This document shows positions 27,637-40,900 of a DNA stretch of 64,000 nucleotides, one piece after another. The notes under the pieces are model-generated. The model was given only the letters and a program-made list of their open reading frames with translations. It searched no databases and had not been told where the DNA came from. Each line of letters begins with the position of its first letter. The first letter of the stretch is position 1. The DNA is taken from contig JALDNG010000446.1 of assembly GCA_024349245.1 (NCBI GenBank), positions 62,001 to 126,000 on the forward strand, read 5' to 3'. Both the position numbers and the translations under genes were made by a program. This DNA comes from Neodontobutis hainanensis. Lineage: Eukaryota > Chordata > Actinopteri > Gobiiformes > Odontobutidae.

Positions 27637-28940
27637 ATGAATAACTTCTTTAAATATATAATTTTCGTACTTTTGAATTTCTGGATTCATTTGGATTATT
27701 TTGAATCAAAAGAATGTTTTAAGGTAAAGAATATCAAAATATTAGAATAAATTTCAAAATAACGAACTGATTTCTTTAGATATGAATGATATTTACTCGC
27801 CCTGGCCAAAAATTTTACACTTAGTAATTTTTGAAGAGGTTTATCGAAATGGAGTTTTTGAAAAATCACAATATATGCATTACTATTTTGAACATGTCGA
27901 TACAAAGTGTAATGATCCATTAAAATTGGTCATTTACCGTGATTATTCACTGATAACGGTAATTTTACGACAAAAAGCAGGATCTTTCAGTTTCGTTTTA
28001 TTATGAACTCACTGAACAGCTAATCGATAACTTCGAACTTAAGTCGGTTGCTCCATCAGTTTATGTTCAATCGTTCAAGGCTCGTGGACATCGATCAACA
28101 ATATTTATAGATGTACAATGTTATTATGCCTCTCAAAAAGTTATTTAATGCTCTCAATTAGGAGTGGAATAGTGCCAGATATAACATTCGTTCTCAATTT
28201 GAACTACCTCTTTACGATCGGAATTCAATGGATAGATTAGGATCAAGAAAATGTCTTTGTATCATTGTTTTTAATCAATATGAATTTTAGTCTCAATCTT
28301 ACGTTCATTCTACTGAGTTTGATCTTACCCAATCGAACTTAGGATATCTACTTCAACATGTATCATTAATACATATTGAAACTGGAACCAGAGCTAGACC
28401 ATCAGAACAAAGGGATTTTATAGCTCGGGTTAAAGATTGTGGGATGGTTAAAAGTTCAAACAGAGGTTTTGTTTTTCAATTTGCTACAAAAGTAAATAGT
28501 TTATGATGCTAAAGGTTACACAAATCACAATTACTTTACAAGATAACTTCGGTCAAACATTGTTCGAAGTCTTGATGTCTTACGATGAAAGAACTCAGAG
28601 ATTTGTGTATGTAAGTGGAAATATTCGCCTTTACTCGGTTTCAACGCCTCTTATTACACCTAGTAACTGGGCTTATTCATTGTAGGAATTTTAAATATAG
28701 GTGAACAGAATATACCACTCTTTTACTTAAATCAAGTTAACTATGAGTGCCAAAACGTATATATTTTTAACTATTTAGGGTGGAACTGCGATACAGCAAA
28801 ATTTTGGTACTTTTAAATTTATTTCAAATACCTCTTTAATGCGATACATTAACAACGAAAGAACTCTTTTGATTTATGAGGGAATGGGAGGGATTGATGC
28901 AGAAAATTGCATAAGAATGGGAAGAATAAAAAGAATGTAA
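27637..28940 (+). CDS. Probable secreted protein, unrecognised family, copy A
   Basis: Exons: 27637-27723, 27746-27958, 27981-28139, 28162-28266, 28291-28491, 28515-28662, 28686-28756 and 28779-28940. They are joined by GT-AG introns of 22, 22, 22, 24, 23, 23 and 22 nt, giving 381 residues and a TAA stop. The N-terminus (MNNFFKYIIFVLLNFWIHL) is a plausible signal peptide or signal anchor; there is no other strong membrane segment. Seven cysteines are shared with copy B at 59268-60573, suggesting disulphides outside the cytosol. About half of the residues match copy B by hand count. The best-kept blocks are PWPKI, HYYFEHV, FYYELT, SEQRDFIARV, TLQDN/ILQDN and YVSGNIRL. The ATG is chosen because it aligns with that of copy B; the open frame continues upstream without another ATG. 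I recognise no family or catalytic motif. Without removing the introns the locus looks frameshifted, but it is intact. Confidence 0.85.
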
Positions 28941-31900
28941 TGAAAGAAAAATAAACGCTTTGCTTAAAAATTAAGCATTAATTTGATTTATTGTTGGCAA
29001 CTCTTTCCATTCGAACGACTTAATTATATCAATTTAGATTTGGAAGATGGATAGTTGAAGATGTTACCGAAATTTTTCTAAATTAATAAATCATTAAAAT
29101 TTTACATCTCATATAATTTATTGATGTTTCTAATTCTAATATATATTATAAATATGTTTCTTCGCAACGTGAAATTTACAGACATTTAGAATAAATAATC
29201 TGAGGAATTATTCTGAAAAAAGGCATTTAGAGTAATTTTCAAAATTAAATTTATGATGTTTCTTGTCAAAACCCCACCATTGATAAAAATTTCATTTAAG
29301 TACGCTTTTATGAAATTTTTAGTTATAAAATAATCTATGTTTACACAAATAACAATTTCAAAATCATTTTCGTTTGTTAGTTTTAAACTGCAATAATTTT
29401 TTCAAATATTTTCATATACCCATTAAATGTTTAATTTCTTCTGAGGCTTAACCGTTTCTCAAGGTAAAAATGTTAACAGGAATAAGATAAGCTATTTATC
29501 AAATTTGGAAATCACAAGTAATTTATCAAACAGTATTATTAACAAGTCGATTTTTCATGAAAGTTAATCTTTCAACATAAAACAGCCTTCTAATAATATC
29601 ATGTTGATAGATTCAAAAGTCTTTTAATTAATCTTGAATTTTTCAAACAGAGAAAATTAATTAAAACAAACAATTTTTGAAATGAATGACATTACATGAT
29701 AGTTTATATCTCAAGTAAATGTTTTATTGATTATATCATAAAAAAATTCAGAAATTCAAAATGTAAATAAAAGATTAATGGGTTGAAGAGATTCATAAAT
29801 AATTTATAAATTGAGATAAAATTAATAAATTCTCCTCTTAGATCTAAATGATAAAGTTTTTTTACAAATATTTAAAATTTTATTTCCGGAAATAAAAAAA
29901 AATAATTTGCGAACATTCGTATATTTAACTTTGTGTAATAAAATGATTTAAAATTATTTTTCACCAAAAATATTCATAATTTTTTTATTTAATAAAAATA
30001 AACAACTTCGTTTTGAATTATAGATCAAAATCCAGACATTGAAAAACTAAATACTTTATGTATGATCCACACATATATCTTTACAATTGCTGAACGTGAG
30101 TCAAAAAATCCAAATAACTTGAAAATAGAATATAATATAAACAATAAATCTGAATCATCTCGATTAAAATTTTACAACTTTGTAAACATATGGACATTAT
30201 TTAAAAAAAATTCCGACTAATTTTTGAGATAGTACACACAAAATTTCAGATATTTTATTACATCAATATGTTTACTTTTTTTCAAATGTTGGTATTCTCT
30301 TGCATAAAGCTGTTCAATTTGACTTTTAGGAATTTTATTCTTTAACTTAGTTGTAAAATACCCACTTAAATATTAAATATTCAAAAATATGACGACCAAA
30401 ATATTCATAAAATTAATTTAAATGCCATTCAAACAATATTAATATGATTTAAATTTTTTGAAAATAACAGTCCATAAAAAGTTATTGAAAAAGAACTTAA
30501 TTTACACAACCAATTAATCGTTGAAATATTTTATGACTTCCTAAGTTCAGCTTTATAAGAATATAAATCATATTAACTAAGAATCAAACATGCTCTTTAA
30601 GCGTGTACGATAACATCTGAGTGATTAAAACTATTCTTCAATTGTTTCTGATGCTAATAGTGCAAATTAAGCACTTATTTTGTTTAAATACTGAAAACGA
30701 ATTTTGTTATTTTTGAATTTAGTGTTGAAAATCTATAAGAAATGAATTTTTATCAATTTTTTTCTTTACAGATTTACGAAATTTTTTTGAAAATATGAAG
30801 ATTTTTATTGGTGAAAATCTGTCTAAGCAAATTTTTCTTTATTTTTTAATTATGATTAATTAATCATTTTATAACTTAGTATTAAATGTCCTTCCACTTC
30901 CCTAATTTACAAATCATATTTGAAAAACATAAATTAAAAGTAATATGAGTCTTTAAATTTCAAAATTACAATGATCAATTTATTTTCCACACATTTAACT
31001 TTGGTTAAATTAACTCTAATTTATGTTGGGTTTAAAATTTGTTTATTTAATAAATATATTTAATATTTGTAATATGACAACAGGAAGTTATCATAATGAA
31101 TGATTATAATTCTTGACTCAAAAATACAATAAAAATTAGCATTTTTTAATCAATAGATGTACGTAATTTTTATACAGATGAAAAAATTTGGTAAGATTTT
31201 AAAATCAGATGAGCGTGCTTTTTGGGTTAATTTTGAATAAATGATGAATTTTATAAATTCTAGTTTTGATGCTAAAAATTAATAAATGATATTTATCAAA
31301 TATTTTATAACCAAATCTTTACCATTTTCAAATATTAAAAAGTAAAAAGTTACTTTAGATAAATATTTTCATGCCCTTAATAGGTATATTCTTGTTTTTG
31401 GAAATACTTCAAAATATTAGCAAAAATAGTATCAATATATATCTGGATAAATAATATTATAATTAATGAATAACAGACGATTTCTGTATCATCAATTCAT
31501 AAATTAATAAAAATATCCAATTATTTTTGAAATATTGGCACTATAATCAGATAATAAACTCAATAAAAAATGAATTTATCTTTCCTGAGTTTTATTTTGA
31601 CAAAATATTCTGAGAAAATAGTTGTCAAAATTAATAATCTATCAGATTAATTTATATCAATATCTTGTACGAATCAATCATTTTAATCTTAAAATGTTTG
31701 AAAATAAAAAAATTTAAGATTATGAATCATTGATATATTTATTATCCTGAATTAAAATCGTACAATTACATCATATATAGTTTCTTCAATAAAAGAAATA
31801 TGAGACAAAAATTTCAATTTTTTAAATAAATATAAAAATTTATCGATTTAGAATAATTTCAATATATTAGATATTACGTACGGTTTTCCTTTATCTGAAC

Positions 31901-34900
31901 AGATAAATGCATATAATAAATAAATCGTTAAGGCTATTAATGAAGAAAAATTTTCTTATATTAGAATGCTGATGTATGATTATCTTTCCAGTTTTTGTTT
32001 CAAATTTCAAAGAATTTTTTTTTAATTTGCATATTACCTATGAAACAAAAAATCATCTTATGTTTTTCAATAACGCATTTTGTAAATCAGTTTTATATTT
32101 TAAACGAACATAACCTGTATGACTTTTTGTGAATCGTAAATATTTTTGAAAAGATTGAGTTTTCCTTTTTTTGTTCTTTTCAAAATTCAAAAAAAATGAT
32201 AAAAATTTTTCAATACCATCGATTTTTAATTTCTAGGAACAAAAATTATTCCACATCAATAAAATGTTTGATAATATTAAAAACAAAAATATTTTAAATC
32301 TAGATTCTAAAAATAGAAAATTTTAACTCTGAATTTAATGAATCGAAACTTATCCTTTTTGCCATAACTATTGAAAATAATGAATAAAAACTTCAAAAAA
32401 TAACGTAAGTTTATAAATTTCACTAATTTGATGAAATAACTTAGGAAACACAAATTTAAGCTCAATTAAAAAAATTTTAGCAAGAATATTAGCATTTTTA
32501 AAACTTATTTCATATTTTAAAAATAGTTAAAATATTTTACGAGTGACAGAAATACAATATACACTGTAAGGAATAAAAATAATAACTTCCTAAATTAAAC
32601 CTCAAGATTAAGCATATTTAAATTCCTGATTAACATGATTCCGATTTAATTAATGGAAATATCCTATTTGGTAGGTATGAGATAAACTTTGATAAACCAT
32701 TATTCTGAGACTCTTAACTAGAAATTAATCATGAAAAAATATGAAATATTAACAAATTTTTGATTTCGAAATGCCATCATTGATTTATATTGTTTTACAA
32801 ATCATGAAATGGCATTCAAAGTACCTAGCTAAACGTTGAGATTAAATAAAAATTACATTGTCATAACTTCAAGAACTAAACCATTTGAGAATCATCCAAA
32901 TCATTAAATACTCGTGATAAATTATTTCTTAATATAAAAATTGTTTTAATAAAAAGATTTCAAGGCTCTATTGTCGTAAAATTATAAGAATATTATAAAA
33001 CATGCATCTCATGTTATAAAAATGAATACGAGAAATTTATAATAACCAATGTTGTGGTCCAATAAGTTAAAGCGGTAATTCTAAATTTATCTATTTTTTA
33101 AATTCATAATAAAATTGAATCTTATAATTTACATGAATTTAATATATGTTAAAACGCATTATAAAATTTTATATAAACTATAAATTTCATTAATGTTTAT
33201 TTCGAAAAAATTCTAAAAATTTGTATAATTATGGGAATACGATGATAAAGGTTCTTATTTAAGCCGAAATGTTCATAATAAAGGTATTAAACTATTTTGC
33301 ATGACTTACGATGTTTTTAAAGTTTCATAAAAACGATAATGTATAAATTTATCATAAAAATTAAGCTTTTCATGAAAATATTTCTTATTCATGAATAAAG
33401 TGGTTTAAAAATTGACTCATTACTTAAAATAACATTTTTATGAAAATATTTATTTTCATGGTTTCCTTAAGAATAAATCAAAAATTTGATTCCCTATTTC
33501 AAATATACATCGATCTTTTCTTAAGTTTTCAGTTAAAAAAACTTTCTAATATGTTTTAATGAGTGGCTGTATCTGGGTCAAGATATTAATTCAAATGAAA
33601 AATGGTATATAAAAATGGCAAAAAATAATGAAACCTGATATGATACATAATTAAAACGAAATTTCCTTGTCTTTTAAATAACAGGCAACTGGTTTAAATA
33701 TTTCAGATTTTTACTTCTCAATTAAAACTTTGTCTTTTTAAACTATAAATGGAGAATGAGTTACGAATTAAATAGTGAAATTATTTCAAATATAATTTGA
33801 TACTAACTAGTTTTATCTTGAAACCAATCATAACAAAACCTAATATTTTATTAATTCCAGATTAAACGTGATAGAATGTTTAAAACAATGTATTTTTAAA
33901 TTTAATTTAATTCTTATCAATTTAAAGATCTAACTCGTTCTTCTAGAGCCGCTTTATATTCTCGTCAACAAAATTTATGCCTTTAAATTGTCTAACATTT
34001 GTACATCTATATCAATTTAGGAGGTTTATATTAAATCAAATGACGTCAAATATTTACTGACTTCTTTGACTAGTTTTTAATTTACTTCTTGTATGATTGA
34101 AATAATATCTAAAAAAGAATTTAGACAAGTTCAAACGGTTAATACATTCTATGCATTGATTAATTTGTTGAAAAATTAATGCCCATTACTTTTCACAAGT
34201 CATTATCAAAGCATAAAATTATTAACATGATAAATAAGTAATATATTTTGTTCAAGATATTTCTACCTGAGTTTACTTTAACGTCAACATAAACGAACAA
34301 TAAAAAGTTAATTTTGATTCGGCAATTCAGGACAAATAAACTCAAAGTTTTATTGAAAATAAATCATAATTAAGAAAATAAAAAATTTAAATTTTTGATG
34401 AATCACATAAAATGAAACTATTTAGATAATTTTAAAAAGTAAATTAAAACGTTTGAAATTTGACTTATTGTAACATACTTTTAAATAATGATATTAAATT
34501 TACAACAAGAGCGTAAAAACGATATTCTTAATATTATGATACCCAAGTTTAATATGTAATCCCTGTGAATTTTAATATTCCATGTATTTAAAAAAATGCA
34601 AAAAACATTTCTTCAGTCTGAAAAATATGCAAAAATGCCAGAATATAAATATTTGGTAGCTTATTGTAAATTTACTGAACTAAAACCTGTAATAAGTTTG
34701 AAACATCATTGAACATTGCTCAAAAAAAAATTAAACATATTTGTCAAATTTTACGCAGTCTAAAACATCGAATTTTTAATCTTGCATGTTTAAATAAAGT
34801 ATTTAGAGATAGAGTTTCTTGATCTGAATTCGCATTGGATTGAATTTAAAGATAAATTTTAAACTTGGTTATTTAGAAAAAATGACTTTTACTTTTAGGT

Positions 34901-37900
34901 TTTAAACTTTAAATGCTTGTCTATTTGTATGAGTTAGGATCTTAAAATTTTCTCTACACGATGAAAATTACATAAAATTTCAAAGATGCACTTTGTATTA
35001 AATAATTTAATTTTATAAAAATAGATCATTTTTATTGTCCTATAAATACGTTTATCGAGTTTTTTTAAGATTCTAGGATAAAACTTTTAAATTTATGAGT
35101 ACATTGAAACAAAACTAAAGATAGTTAAATTAAGAAATCGATGATAGTTTCATCCATTTTCTTCATTTTATGGTTATTTTTCTCTAAATTTACTTTTTAT
35201 TCTTCTTAAGGACTATATTCTGATAAAAATTAAAAGAATATATTTTTAATATAATTCAGCAATAAAAATATTCCTATTTTATAAAAATGCTGATAAACTC
35301 TAACATTTACTTAAGAATGCTTAATAAATTTTTTTCCTCAAAATTTACAATCGTTCTTTCCAGATACTGTAGAAATAATTTCTAAAATTTACTATTGTTG
35401 TAAATAACAAAAATTTTGATTATTCAAATACACAATCCTATTTTCTTACTCCAATAAAGATTGGCTAATCTATGAATTTTATTTGAACAGTTCGACACTT
35501 TAATATGATATTAACATCTGTATTAAGAACACCTTAAAATTGTTAAAGAGTTTCATATATCACTGATTATTTTCAACAAGATTCCTTCAACACATGAATT
35601 AATGAGAAAACTTGAACTGGTAAGATTTTATGACAACATTTTAAGACTTATATTTACATGAAACATAGATTTCAAAAAATATTAAAGATATTTTACTTTT
35701 TTCTGAAGTACCATAAACACTAAATTTTAGTTAACTGGACATATATTATTGATTAAAAATCCGAAAAAACATGATCATAGTTTCAATGATTATATTCTCA
35801 GCGTTTTTTAAAGAAAGATGGTCAAAAATACCTGTTAGCTCAACAGAAATTTCAGAGAATCTGCTGTTCTCATAGTTAACTATCATAGATATACATCCTT
35901 TTATTGTATCATTAGGAAAATCCATAATCATCAATTTTATACATATTATTTTTCACAAAAAACACAAATGAGATCCAATAAAAATTAATTGCAACATATT
36001 TAAAGTTATCCAATAAAATCATCGAGCTACAAAACGGAAAACATATGGCTAAAAAGAGAAATTCAACGACTTGACGCAACCAGAAAAGATTAAATTAAAT
36101 AACTTAAAATATTATTTCAAGAATTTCATTTATAAAATTAAAGGTTGTCATGAAATATTTACAAATTGCGAGAAATTTCAGAAATTTAAAGATTTTTCAT
36201 TATGAATTTCGAATAATTAATTAATTTTAAATTAGCATAAATTTTTAATAACATCAAAGAATTTTTATTCGTATGAACTTTATAAACTTATAAAATAACC
36301 TAAAATTAAATAGTATTTTCATTCAAACATTCAAATATCTTAATAATTATTATAATAATTTAAATTAAAAAACACATTCTATATTTTACTAAAAGATCAA
36401 AAAGCGATCAGTTGATTCAACTAAAAGATTTTGTGATCAAAATTATTTGATAAATTTTTTTTAACTTGAAAAATAAAATATATAATCTTTATTTTAAACA
36501 AAGAAAGATTTTATGCTGAACCACTTCTGCTGTTTGAATTAGAATATTTATAAACGAATTACCCGGATTAAATAAAAACCTATTTTATACATTTTTTCCT
36601 TTGAAAAAAAGAAACAATTTTCAATTTAATAACTCTTATAAATTATATTTTGTTAAAACAGGGTGTTTTTTGGAGTGATATTCAAACAAATAAATTTAAT
36701 GTTGTTTTGATTGAGAAATAAAATAACTGAACCAATATAGAATATTTTAATGGTAAAAATTATGTCAATCAAATATTTTATGCTAAGAAAATGTTAAGAA
36801 CTGGTATTTGAAAATCATGAATTCTTTAAATATTCTTACTCTATCGTTTATGAATGTTATAAAAATAAAAACAATAAACATTCTGCCAGAAAATAAAATT
36901 ATTTTCATGAACCATATTAATGGGGTACAAAACAAAAAAGATAAATCCACAAAAATATCTTTCAGAATACTTGTATACTTTGAAAAGTACTTTATAGGTA
37001 AAATATACCAAAAGTAAAATTTCCTTATATGTTCTTTTAAAATAAAGGATCATATTTTGATAATTCTTCCACTTGTATATTCTAATAAGTTAAGAAGATC
37101 GAATACTTAAATTATTCTTCGATCTAGTAAAAATGTAAATTCTCGGAACAAGATAATTAGTAACAAATTTATTCAATAATAGTGTTGAAAGTTTTAAAAA
37201 TCAAAAATAATCACGCTTCAGTTTTTTTCTTCATATCTAATCATATAAAATGACAAAAATCAAATTAGTTTCAGTGGAGTGTATTGATAAAATTGTACAT
37301 TTTCTTTAAAATTATGTGAATCGCTTTGTGATGTTAATATTCCAAAGCGTTGTGTGCAAGGAATTTCTGATTAGACCTGCACAACCACTCTTATTCTTAA
37401 AATAATTGAATTCAATCATTGTGTATTTCCAAATTTTTTCTTGTTCTTTCTGTTTTAAATATAATGTTTCTTCAAACGTTTATTCTAAAATATGAAAGTT
37501 TTTATATACTTAAATCTGTCCCCTTTATGTTTATTTAAGATTTTGTTTGTAAGTTTATGAATTATATTTTATAAAACTCACCAAAGGGTTTTATTTCAAT
37601 AAATATACCCATAATCGTATGATATTATTTGTTTAAGAAAAAACCTTCAGCTAGATACACTTTTGGAATTATTTTTATTAAAATTGGTTAAAACTGTGCA
37701 AATGAAAAAGCATCACCAGTGTTGTCTCACCTCAAAGTATTTAAATGATTAAGGTTTATGAAATATAAATAATTTAACTTTTAGTATTTTGAACTTTAAC
37801 AAGCCTTTATAGCTTAAAATGCTACAAAGAAACAATGGTTGAAAAAAAATAATTAATGGTTTGGTTTAAAAATTATTAATGTATATTCTTAATTATTTAT

Positions 37901-40900
37901 ATAATTTTACATTAATCCTTTGTTAAGACAGAGTTGCAATGCTAATAAAATTATTTCTCTCAATTTATTGACGAATTCGACGATTAATAAATCCCGTATA
38001 GTCTTGATTTATACAATTTACTGTATACGTGATAAAGAGGGCAATTACTATTTATTTACTTTGTCAATCATTACGGTTTGTACAATAAGAAGTTAAATTT
38101 GTTTTAACAAATTTACTTCATTGACATATTTTAATTTATAAATCTCTAATTCACGGTTAAATTGACAATACTGCTATTTAAATTTATTTTTAGTTTGTTA
38201 CAAGAGTTAAATTAGTAAACAGTCTTTAGAAAGTCTTCAGAGTTAAATTCTATTTTAATATCATTTAATGTTTCGAAATATTTTTTATCAATGTGAAAAA
38301 TACCTTAAATGAAGAAAACAGTCTAAATTATTATTTACTGAGTTTTTAATACAAAATTGAATTTTTTAAGGTTAATTTGAGAAGATATAAAGTTTTATTC
38401 TGTTAACCTAATACCAATAAAATTTATAAAAAAAACCACTTATCACGCTAATTTATACAAAAATCTTTTAAAAATTTCAACCATTTAAACGATAATAAAT
38501 ACCTAAAAAACATTCAAATTGAATTTTGTCGATTTGAAAGATTATAATTTCTATATACCTTTTTTTCGACAAAAAAGGACAAAATTTCGTTTGTCTATTC
38601 GCAAATTTTCATACATTGTTTAATTTACTTTATAAAGCTTCATTTAATGTTTTAATGGCGACAAAATTTTTGGTTTTATTTAGAGTTAAATATAAAATTT
38701 AGTAAAATAAATTAATCCTTCATAAACATAAAAAACTTGTTTAAGTTGATTCAAAAAGAAATTAGAATATTGTGAACGGATATTTTTAGAATTTTTATTT
38801 TGTCAAAAAATAGTATAATGATGATTTTTTTGTTTTAATTATGTTTTTACAAAATATCTACAGGAAAAAAATATTTTTATATTTTAACATCAATTCTAAT
38901 GTGATCGAAAATTCAAGATACTAACCTAATTTTCTTATTATAGTACAATCTTTACGTTTATAAAGACAAAAAATATTAAGATATTTCTATGTACGATTTG
39001 AAAAGAATTTTAAAATTCTTAATTTTGTTTAAATTCACAACTATTCTCGGGTTATATTCAGAATTATTTAATTTACTCAATATTGATTGACTAAAATTTT
39101 CATGTTTTTAATAGAAAGAAAATCGCTTTTATTTATCTTATTATTTTTCAATCGTACAGATAAAACTAAAATATTAATTAATTTAAATGAATCCATTTAA
39201 TTTTAAAATCATTATCCCAAGCCAGTTTAAACTCGTTAATATCAGTAATGTTTCAACCAAAAATACTTTTTAATTGAAGTATTTAAAAAATATTAGATGT
39301 TTTTATAATCCATAATTTTATCTTCTAAGTTTTGAGCAAACGCCGATTCCACATTATCTATCATTAAAAATATTAAACCTTTCAAAATATTGTTCCATTT
39401 AAACAATGTTTAAACGACGGAATGAATCACTTAATTTTTCTTACTTAACTGAATAAAAAATCTGAAAGAAACTTTAATTCTTGCTGAGAGGCCATTATCA
39501 TTTCAGCTAAAATTAAAAAATCTGATAAATATTACTGAAAGAACAACCTCACCATATCAGAGATAAACTTTCGACGCCAATCAAGAATACGAATCTATTT
39601 AATACATTACAGTCGTTTAACGAATTTTTATATTTCAATAAGAATGCTAATTACATTTTTTTCACGTTGATGTGGATCTGTCAAATCAACGTAAATGTTT
39701 TGCAAACCGCGACACATGTATGTAGCACGCGAGGAAAATTCTACTGTCAGTATTTCTAATTCCGATAATCGTATCGTCTTGATAACTTGGTATTTAGGTT
39801 AGTACACACGTTAACTCTAAACATATACTTCGCTTTTGAGGTTTTTTACCCATATGTTATCGTCTTAGAAAAAAATTATAAACTTTATGAGTTCATTTAC
39901 GAAACAAATGAAATTATTTTATTTCATAAAATATTAGATTTTTTTTATTGATTCGTTTAATATTTTATTTAGGTTTAAAATGTATCTTTGAAAAAATTTA
40001 CTTTTCATTAATACTATCATGCACGAAAAATATCATAATTTACTTTATTATTCCTTTAGGTTGTCTATTCAGTACTCAGAATGAATTAAATTTCAATTTT
40101 ATTTTCAAAAACAAATTTCATTTTTTAATGAATTTATTAAAATGAAATGATAATATTCTATTTCATTCTTTTTGAAAAATAATTTTCTTACTTTCATTTA
40201 CTAATTAAAGTTAATGTAATTTTTATTTAGGCTGTTTAAGTCTAATTTTTTACTTTTATCTTTCAAAAACGTTTGGCCGTATAATTTTCTAAATTTCGTA
40301 CACAAATAAATATTTTTGATTGATTCTGGAAATAATTAAAAATTCATGGAAATAGAAAATATCCGAAAATCGATACGCGCAGAATCGTATAAAGTTTAAG
40401 AATTTCAATAGCTTTTGTGTCAACAGGTACATCTTGTTTTCTTTAAGATTAAAAATAATATATTAAATAGTATATATGTTACATCGATAGTCTATCGTTT
40501 TATCATTTTGCGAATTTTTACTCTCTAATTAGTTCAAAGATGTGACGACATTAAGAGTATTTATGTTGCATTAAAACCAACCATACATATCTTCTTGAAA
40601 TATTTTATCATGATGAAAAATATTTTTACCACGATTTTATTTACTTTATGATAAAATACATTCAATTATAAAAAATCATCAGCTATAATCTTAGTTTGTA
40701 GAATATAATTAATGGCGTGAAATGGTATAAAACTGATTATCAACGAATGTAAACCGTTTATACTTTATAAAATTGAAGCATTAATTATCAACAAATATGA
40801 TAATGTGACATCTTTTTATTTACTTTTTCATTTTTATTGTATTTACGATTTACGTAGGAAAATCATCAAAAGCCCTATATTTTATAAAATTAATCCTGGA

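Noticed and set aside
27959..28006. Apparent frameshift and early stop in secreted-protein copy A
   Set aside because: The frame change is fully explained by a 22-nt GT-AG intron (27959-27980) at the same place as a 21-nt intron in copy B.
28663..28940. Apparent stops and a GT-AC intron near the end of copy A
   Set aside because: Introns at 28663-28685 and 28757-28778 put the rest in an open frame that aligns with copy B to the stop, so no unusual splice site is needed.
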